This document shows positions 1 through 4,981 of a DNA stretch of 8,172 nt, piece after piece (the first letter of the stretch is position 1; each line of letters starts with the position of its first letter). The stretch is from NCBI GenBank assembly GCA_002405485.1, contig DHLW01000195.1, forward strand, positions 33,245 to 41,416, read 5' to 3'. A program made the position numbers and the translations under genes. Below the pieces are notes generated by a model. It was not told the DNA's origin. It worked only from the letters and a program-made list of their open reading frames with translations, and ran no database searches. This DNA is from Phycisphaerales bacterium UBA4658. Lineage in GTDB: Bacteria; Planctomycetota; Phycisphaerae; Phycisphaerales; UBA1924.

Positions 1-1845
1 CTGAAGTGCGCCGCGGAGGCCGTCGCGTTCGACTTCGCCGCGTCGGACTCGTGCCTGGAGCAGTTCGACCGGGCGTTCGGCAAGGCTCCCGCGGCGCACG
101 TGGCGGTGGGGAGCGCGCTGTCGGAGTCTCGGCAGTACGAGCGCTCGCGGAAGCACCTGCAGGAAGCGATCCGCCGACAGCCCATGGACCCCGAGCCCTC
201 CATCACGCTCGGGCTCATGCTGCTGCAGGCCGGCGACGACGTGGGCGCGCTGAACGCACTGGAGAAGAGCTTCACGCTCGATCCGTTCAACGTGCGCGCC
301 GACAACTCGCTCCGCCTGGCCCGCGAGCTGCAGACCTATGAGCGCGTCGAGACGCCGCACTTTGTCATCCGCTACAAGCCCGGTAAGCGCCCGGACGGCA
401 CCGCCGGGGATGAGCTGCTGGCCTGCGAGATGTCCGGTCCGCTGGAGGCCAGCCACGCCGCGGTCACGGGTCGTCCCGAGGACGGGTTCCGCGGCGGGAT
501 CGATCACGTGCCGGCTCGGAAGACGATCATCGACCTGATGCCCGATCATCAGTGGTTCGGGGTGCGGATCGCGGGCATGCCGCAGATCCACACCATCGCG
601 GCGTCCACGGGACCGGTGATCGCGATGGAGTCTCCCCGCGACGGGGCCAGGCACCAGGGAACGTACGACTGGGTGCGGGTGCTCCGGCATGAGTACGTGC
701 ACACCGTCACCCTCAGCCGCACGAGCAACCGCATCCCGCACTGGTTCACCGAGGCCGCGGCGGTGTATCTGGAGCTTGCGCCGCGCGACTATTCGACGGT
801 GCAGCTGCTGACGGGCGCGCTGATCGCCGAGAAGCTGTTCGACTTCACGGAGATCAACATCGCGTTCGTGCGTCCGCGTCGTCCGACGGATCGGTCGCAG
901 GCGTATGCGCAGGGGCACTGGATGTACGAGTACATCGTGGACCGCTTCGGGGAGCGGGCGCCGCTGCAGCTCATGGACAAGTACGCCGCGGGCGTGCGCG
1001 AGGAGGAGGCGTTCCAGTCGGTGCTCGGGATCGGGCGTGGCGCGTTCTTCGAGGACTTCAAGGTTTGGGCGCGGGCGCAGGTTGTGCAGTGGGGGATGCT
1101 CCCTCCCGACGGCGAGCCCTCGATGCGCGCGCTGCTTGCGCGGGAGAAGCTGCGCGAGAGCGATCTGGAGCCGGAGGTCCGGGCGTCCCTGGAGCGCATC
1201 GCCGAGGACAAAGCCCGGGAGGGCGACGAAGCCGCGGAGCTGCCCGAGGCCACGCCGGAACTTGTGCGTGCGCTGCTGGAGCGGCATCCGGCTCATCCGG
1301 ACGTTCTGGAGCTGGCGATGGATGACGCGGTGCGGGCGAATCAGGGTCGGGCCAGTCCGGACCTGGTGCCGCTGATCGAGCGCTATGCCCACGCTCGCCC
1401 GGTGGATCCCAAGCCGCACCGCCTGCTTGCGCGGATGTACCTGGAACAGGCCGACGCGGACCCGGCGGGTCTTGCGGCGCAGGCGGCGGCGGCGATCCCG
1501 CACCTGGAGTTCCTCGATCAGCGCGAGCAGAAGTCGCCGACGCTGGCGATGGAGTTGGCCCGCCGGCACGCGGCGATCGGCGAGCTGGACAAGGCCCAGG
1601 CCAAGGCCGAGCGGGCGACGCAGCTTGCACCGTTCGACGCCCGGCCGCGGGAGCTGGCGGCCACGATCGCGCTGCAGCGCTCGGATCTGGCGACCGCTGA
1701 GCGGCACATCGTCGCGCTGACCAAGCTGGAGCCGGATCGTGAGATCCACGGTCGGCGTCTGCAGGCCCTGGAGCGACTCAAATCTGAGCGGTCGGGGACC
1801 GAGCCGCGGCAGGGGCCAGGCGGCGTTCCCGGCGGAGAACCGTGA
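1..1845 (+). CDS. TPR-repeat protein with an HEXXH peptidase MA-like domain, 5' end outside the window
   Basis: The reading frame is open from the first base, so the true start lies upstream; 614 residues are visible (numbered from base 1). Residues about 35-110 form helical TPR-like repeats with the usual Ala/Leu/Pro spacing. Residues about 120-365 form a gluzincin-type domain: HEYVH at 230-234, then Glu251 in the motif HWFTEAAAVY, giving HEXXH-(16 residues)-E, the arrangement of zinc-binding His, His and Glu with Glu231 as general base. Residues about 400-610 return to TPR-like helices. The family resembles the peptidase MA-like group of clan MA; its substrate is unknown. The middle looks catalytically complete, so it may be an active protease scaffolded by TPRs, but only the motif supports this. 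No membrane segment is visible, and any signal peptide would lie off the window. A GTG at 100 is an internal codon; the coding pattern continues above it. Confidence 0.85.
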   Translation: MKCAAEAVAFDFAASDSCLEQFDRAFGKAPAAHVAVGSALSESRQYERSRKHLQEAIRRQPMDPEPSITLGLMLLQAGDDVGALNALEKSFTLDPFNVRADNSLRLARELQTYERVETPHFVIRYKPGKRPDGTAGDELLACEMSGPLEASHAAVTGRPEDGFRGGIDHVPARKTIIDLMPDHQWFGVRIAGMPQIHTIAASTGPVIAMESPRDGARHQGTYDWVRVLRHEYVHTVTLSRTSNRIPHWFTEAAAVYLELAPRDYSTVQLLTGALIAEKLFDFTEINIAFVRPRRPTDRSQAYAQGHWMYEYIVDRFGERAPLQLMDKYAAGVREEEAFQSVLGIGRGAFFEDFKVWARAQVVQWGMLPPDGEPSMRALLAREKLRESDLEPEVRASLERIAEDKAREGDEAAELPEATPELVRALLERHPAHPDVLELAMDDAVRANQGRASPDLVPLIERYAHARPVDPKPHRLLARMYLEQADADPAGLAAQAAAAIPHLEFLDQREQKSPTLAMELARRHAAIGELDKAQAKAERATQLAPFDARPRELAATIALQRSDLATAERHIVALTKLEPDREIHGRRLQALERLKSERSGTEPRQGPGGVPGGEP

Positions 1846-1888
1846 CCGAGCGGCCGTTCTGGCGTGAGGGGACCGGACGCGCGGGCGT

Positions 1889-2803
1889 GTGATCGGATAC
1901 GCTCGGCCCGTGCTGTCGAAGTCGCGACGCAGATTGAACGAGCGATCGCGTCCCGCGGGAGGGGGCGGGCGGTCATCCTCCGGACCCGGGTGGTTCGGGT
2001 TCTCGGGGCGCGGGCGGGGATCGGGCGGCCCTGGAGGATCCGCCGTCGGAGCCAGGGGCCAGTCGCCGGACTCCTACTGGTCGCGGGCGATGCGCCCGCT
2101 GCACGTGCTGGTCTTCCTGCTGCCCCTGCTGGTGGCGTATGAGATCGGCTCGGTGCTGTACCTCTCGGACATGCAGTCGGGCGTCATGCAGACGGTCCGG
2201 GCGTATCGGCTGTTTGACGACTTCTTCCAGGTCTTCGGGCTCGCCGGCGCCGCGCTCCCGGGCATCGCACTGGTCACGGTGCTCTTGGTCTGGCACGTGC
2301 TTGCGGCCGACCGCTGGCGCGTCGACGGCGAGACTCTCGCGGGGATGTTCATCGAGTCCTTTGCATGGACGCTCCCGCTGCTGGTGCTGGCGGCGACGGT
2401 GGCGCACGCCGGGGCGATGGCGGGGCTGGCGGCGGCAGACGGGCCGCGGAGCATCGCGCAGCTCCCGCTCATGGCCCGAGCGACGATCTCGGTGGGTGCG
2501 GGGCTGTACGAGGAGATGCTCTTCCGGCTCGTGGCTTTGGCGATCCTGCACTTCGTGCTGGTCGATCTCATCGGGCTCTCGCAGCGCTGGGGATACGCGA
2601 TCGGGATCGTGCTCTCGGCGCTCGGGTTCGCCTTCTATCACACGCCGTCGCTCCCCGCCGAATGGGCCTATTTCGTGTTCACGCTCCTGGCGGGCGTGTA
2701 CTTCGGGACGGTGTACGTGATGCGCGGCTTCGGGGTGGTGGTCATGACCCACGCGATCTACGACATCCTCGTGCTGGTCGTGTTCCCGCAACTGGGACGA
2801 TGA
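1889..2803 (+). CDS. CPBP-family intramembrane metalloprotease (CAAX protease/bacteriocin-processing type)
   Basis: The protein has 304 residues if the GTG at 1889 is used. Residues 1-60 are Gly/Ser/Arg-rich and look disordered. From SYW at about residue 63 it becomes a polytopic membrane protein, with hydrophobic segments at about 69-93, 115-141, 153-180, 196-230, 235-252 and 262-300. The CPBP (Abi) motifs are all present: YEEMLFR with Glu208, Glu209 and Arg213; FAFYH with Phe247 and His251; and THAIYD with His288 and Asp292. In this family the Glu pair and the two His form the active site within the membrane; the family includes eukaryotic Rce1 and bacterial proteins of mostly unknown substrate. 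An in-frame stop at 1865-1867 limits the start to GTG 1889, GTG 1910 or ATG 2090. No good ribosome binding site favours any of them, and ATG 2090 would cut into the conserved region. It lies 43 bp after the TPR gene on the same strand, so co-transcription is possible. Confidence 0.9.
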   Translation: MIGYARPVLSKSRRRLNERSRPAGGGGRSSSGPGWFGFSGRGRGSGGPGGSAVGARGQSPDSYWSRAMRPLHVLVFLLPLLVAYEIGSVLYLSDMQSGVMQTVRAYRLFDDFFQVFGLAGAALPGIALVTVLLVWHVLAADRWRVDGETLAGMFIESFAWTLPLLVLAATVAHAGAMAGLAAADGPRSIAQLPLMARATISVGAGLYEEMLFRLVALAILHFVLVDLIGLSQRWGYAIGIVLSALGFAFYHTPSLPAEWAYFVFTLLAGVYFGTVYVMRGFGVVVMTHAIYDILVLVVFPQLGR

Positions 2804-2861
2804 CCGGTGCCGCCGGCAGCGGGGCCCTGGAATAGTCGGCTCAGTCGGTCCAGGACCAAGT

Positions 2862-2885
2862 CCCTGAACAAGGCCTGATTCAGGG
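2862..2885. terminator. Candidate hairpin between convergent genes
   Basis: CCCTGAA at 2862-2868 is perfectly complementary to TTCAGGG at 2879-2885, with a 10-nt loop containing the palindrome AGGCCT. It sits between the CPBP stop (2803) and the TolC stop (2895), where a bidirectional terminator would be expected. The stem is only 7 bp and no T-run follows on either strand, so it is not a classic intrinsic terminator. Confidence 0.3.
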
Positions 2886-2908
2886 CGTCGGCTTTCAGGG
2901 CGTCGGCG
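2879..2908. repeat. 15-bp tandem duplication across the tolC-like stop codon
   Basis: The 14-bp core TTCAGGGCGTCGGC occurs at 2879-2892 and again at 2894-2907, a 15-bp tandem unit differing only in its last base. On the minus strand each copy reads as codons for Thr-Pro-stop. The unit is a multiple of three, so the second Thr-Pro-stop lies in frame just past the first. The more distal copy also supplies one arm of the hairpin at 2862-2885. Confidence 0.85.
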
Positions 2909-4736
2909 CCGGGGGCTCAGCAGGCGGCAAAGCGGGCGCGGGCTCAGGAGCGGGTCCAGGCGCGGACCCGGGCTCGGCCGGGGGCGGGGGCTGGGCCTCA
3001 CGCTCCTCCGGACTTGGCGTCCTGGACATCCCCGGCAGCGGCGCGAACTGACCGTCGCGATCGACGCGGAGCTGTCCGGAGGCCAGCAGGAAATCGAGCA
3101 CGGCGTTGCGCAGGTCGGCCTTGGCGCGATCGCGCGACGTCTCGGCGTCGCGCAGGTCGTTGGCGGTGTCGACCTGGCGCTGGGTGTCGATCTCGTCGGG
3201 CTTCAGGTCCTGCTCTTCCTTTCGACGCAGGTTGATCTTGACGCGTTCCTCGGCGAGCAGGAGGTTCAGCCGGGCACGCTCGATCTCGCGCGTCCTCGCC
3301 CGCACGTCCAGGATGAGCTCGTCGCGAAACCGGTCATACTCGCGCTGCGATCGGCTGAGCGCGATCATCGACTGCCGAAGCTGCAGCTTCTCGATCTGGC
3401 GATCAAGCGGGATGTCCAGCCGAATGCCTGCGGACATCCGGATGTCGTCGAACTCATACACCGCCCCTCCCTCGCGAGCGTCGGCCTTGGTGGGAAAGGT
3501 GACGTTGCCGGTGACGTTCAGGTCCGGGAGCAGCGCGTTGCGGGCGTTGAGCACCGAGCGCTTGGAGTCGTCCAGCCGGTCGCGCTGGTTCTGCAGGTCC
3601 AGCCGATACTCGAGCGCCAGATCGGTGATACGGTCGAGCGTCGTCTCCGGCTCGGGCACGGAGAGGTTGCCCACCACGACCACCACCGGTTCACGGACCG
3701 GAATCCCGAGCCGGACCTTGAAGCGATCCAACGCGAGGATGTACGTCTCGAGCTGATTGGCCAGCGAGGCGCGGGCGTTGAGCACGTTGTTCGTGGCGAG
3801 GTTGACCTCAAACTCCGGGAGCTTGCCCGCCTGGTACCACTCGCGCTGCCGGGTTTCGAGGTTGATGAAGCTCTCGAGCTGGCGCCTCTGGCTGGCGATC
3901 GCGTCCTGGAGCTGCAACAGGGCGAAATAGTCGCGAGCGACCGAGACCGCGAAGCTTCGGCGGAAGTCCTCGAACTCGCGGGCCGCGTACACCAGGTCGC
4001 GCTCCGCCTGGATGAGCGACTCCTGGGCCACGTCGCCGAATCCGCGCAGCAGCGGGATGTTGCCCTCCAGCACCAGGCGCGAGGCCTGCGTGTACCCGCC
4101 GCTGGCCGCGTTGCGGAGGTTGTCGCTGGCCTCCCAGATCCACCGGGCCGCGACCTCGCCGCCGAAGGGGAGTTGCTTGCGGGCGGCGAGCTCGTTGACC
4201 AGATTGAGGGTCAGGTCGCGAGACCCGTCGGTCGTGACCTGAGAGATCGTGCTGCCGGCGGAGTGAAAGAGGCGGATGTCGAACCGGTGCCGCTCGATGA
4301 GCAGCCGGATCGACGACAGGATGAACTGCTCTTCGGCCGAGAGATACTCCCGTGCGGTCTGCTGCGCCTGGCGGAGGACCCCGTTCAGGTCCATGCGGCG
4401 GGCGGCGGGGTCCTCCTCGGCCGCCTGATACGCGGCGAGCCGAGCAGCGACATCACGCTTCTCATCGGCGACCGCATAGGTGAGCTGGTCCGCCGAGGGG
4501 TTGTTGGAAGGTGGGTTCTTGTCCGTGAGTGAGCCGGTCGGACGATCGAGCCGGCTGGACCACTTGGGGTCCGGTGCGAGCGCTCCGCCGCCCAGACGAT
4601 CAACCCTGTCGCGCAAAGCCGAGTCCGTCCGGGCGTCAATGGCCCGAAAGTCCGTCGCGCACCCGGACAGAGCGTGTACCACCGCCGAACCGGCGAGGAT
4701 CACCGCCAGCCCGCGGCCGGCCCGAGCCGGGCACAC
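2895..4736 (-). CDS. TolC-family outer membrane efflux lipoprotein
   Basis: This is an outer-membrane-factor protein of about 613 residues, which should form a trimeric export channel across the outer membrane and periplasm. With GTG 4736 as residue 1, a short basic region is followed by a hydrophobic stretch and a lipobox LSGC, giving lipidated Cys26. Two OEP-type helical repeats are visible: one ending in FKVRLGIP (about 325-350) and one ending in LLASGQL (about 545-560), the internal duplication typical of TolC. Long charged coiled-coil helices lie at about 455-510. The last 40 or so residues are a Pro/Ala-rich tail, unusual for the family, and the protein is longer than the usual 450-500 residues. 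The start is uncertain: a TTG at 4769 has a GGAG 8 nt upstream and adds 11 residues. The frame stays open to 5081, but that part overlaps the next gene and lacks family similarity. No RND, membrane-fusion or ABC partner is in the window, so its cargo is unknown. Confidence 0.9.
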   Translation of the reverse strand: MCPARAGRGLAVILAGSAVVHALSGCATDFRAIDARTDSALRDRVDRLGGGALAPDPKWSSRLDRPTGSLTDKNPPSNNPSADQLTYAVADEKRDVAARLAAYQAAEEDPAARRMDLNGVLRQAQQTAREYLSAEEQFILSSIRLLIERHRFDIRLFHSAGSTISQVTTDGSRDLTLNLVNELAARKQLPFGGEVAARWIWEASDNLRNAASGGYTQASRLVLEGNIPLLRGFGDVAQESLIQAERDLVYAAREFEDFRRSFAVSVARDYFALLQLQDAIASQRRQLESFINLETRQREWYQAGKLPEFEVNLATNNVLNARASLANQLETYILALDRFKVRLGIPVREPVVVVVGNLSVPEPETTLDRITDLALEYRLDLQNQRDRLDDSKRSVLNARNALLPDLNVTGNVTFPTKADAREGGAVYEFDDIRMSAGIRLDIPLDRQIEKLQLRQSMIALSRSQREYDRFRDELILDVRARTREIERARLNLLLAEERVKINLRRKEEQDLKPDEIDTQRQVDTANDLRDAETSRDRAKADLRNAVLDFLLASGQLRVDRDGQFAPLPGMSRTPSPEEREAQPPPPAEPGSAPGPAPEPAPALPPAEPPAPTP

Positions 4737-4777
4737 GCATGCAAGGTTGGTTTTTGAAAGGGTTCGCAACAGGGCGA

Positions 4778-4781
4778 CTCC
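4778..4781 (-). promoter_or_regulatory. Possible ribosome binding site for an alternative TTG start of the TolC-like gene
   Basis: On the minus strand GGAG lies 8 nt before an in-frame TTG at 4769-4767. This spacing is good and argues for a start 11 codons upstream of GTG 4736, which has no such site. The resulting signal sequence would be 36 residues before the lipobox Cys, long but possible. Confidence 0.35.
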
Positions 4782-4908
4782 GGGCAAGATGGGGGCGAGT
4801 TTACCGCAGATCACCTCAGAGCGTTGCGAATCGACCCGAGCCGCCCTATGGTTGGCCGCTTTGCCCGATGCGGTTTGGGGTGCGTGTCCTGCAGCTTTGT
4901 TTGGCGTG

Positions 4909-4917
4909 TGGTAGGAT
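4909..4917 (+). promoter_or_regulatory. Weak extended -10 promoter candidate for the GH35-like gene
   Basis: TGG followed by TAGGAT fits an extended -10 element (TGn plus four of six matches to TATAAT). No convincing -35 box lies 16-18 bp upstream. If used, transcription would start near 4924 and give a leader of about 58 nt containing the hairpin at 4943-4956. The rest of the divergent region 4770-4908 shows nothing I can name. Confidence 0.25.
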
Positions 4918-4942
4918 TTCAAGCGAGCAGGATGCTGAGTGT

Positions 4943-4956
4943 GGGGGAATACCCCC
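4943..4956. promoter_or_regulatory. G5-AATA-C5 perfect hairpin or operator in the GH35-like leader
   Basis: GGGGG (4943-4947), loop AATA, CCCCC (4952-4956, with one further C) form a compact all-GC stem 7 nt before the ribosome binding site. It could be an RNA hairpin affecting translation or a small dyad bound by a repressor. No U-tract follows, so it is not a terminator. The symmetry is seen directly; any regulatory role is inference. Confidence 0.4.
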
Positions 4957-4963
4957 CTAAATA

Positions 4964-4969
4964 GAGGAG
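4964..4969 (+). promoter_or_regulatory. Ribosome binding site of the GH35-like gene
   Basis: GAGGAG lies 12 nt before ATG 4982. The spacing is slightly long, but much better than the 21 nt to the next in-frame ATG at 4991, so it supports 4982 as the start. Confidence 0.6.
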
Positions 4970-4981
4970 CCCGATCGCTAC

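Noticed and set aside
1973..3001. 342-codon open frame on the minus strand
   Set aside because: It is antisense to the CPBP protease, whose membrane helices and catalytic motifs fix the real frame.
4943..4957. Metal-sensor (CsoR-type) operator reading of the G5-AATA-C6 dyad
   Set aside because: Only the C-rich dyad resembles such sites; there is no neighbouring regulator or metal-transport gene to support it.
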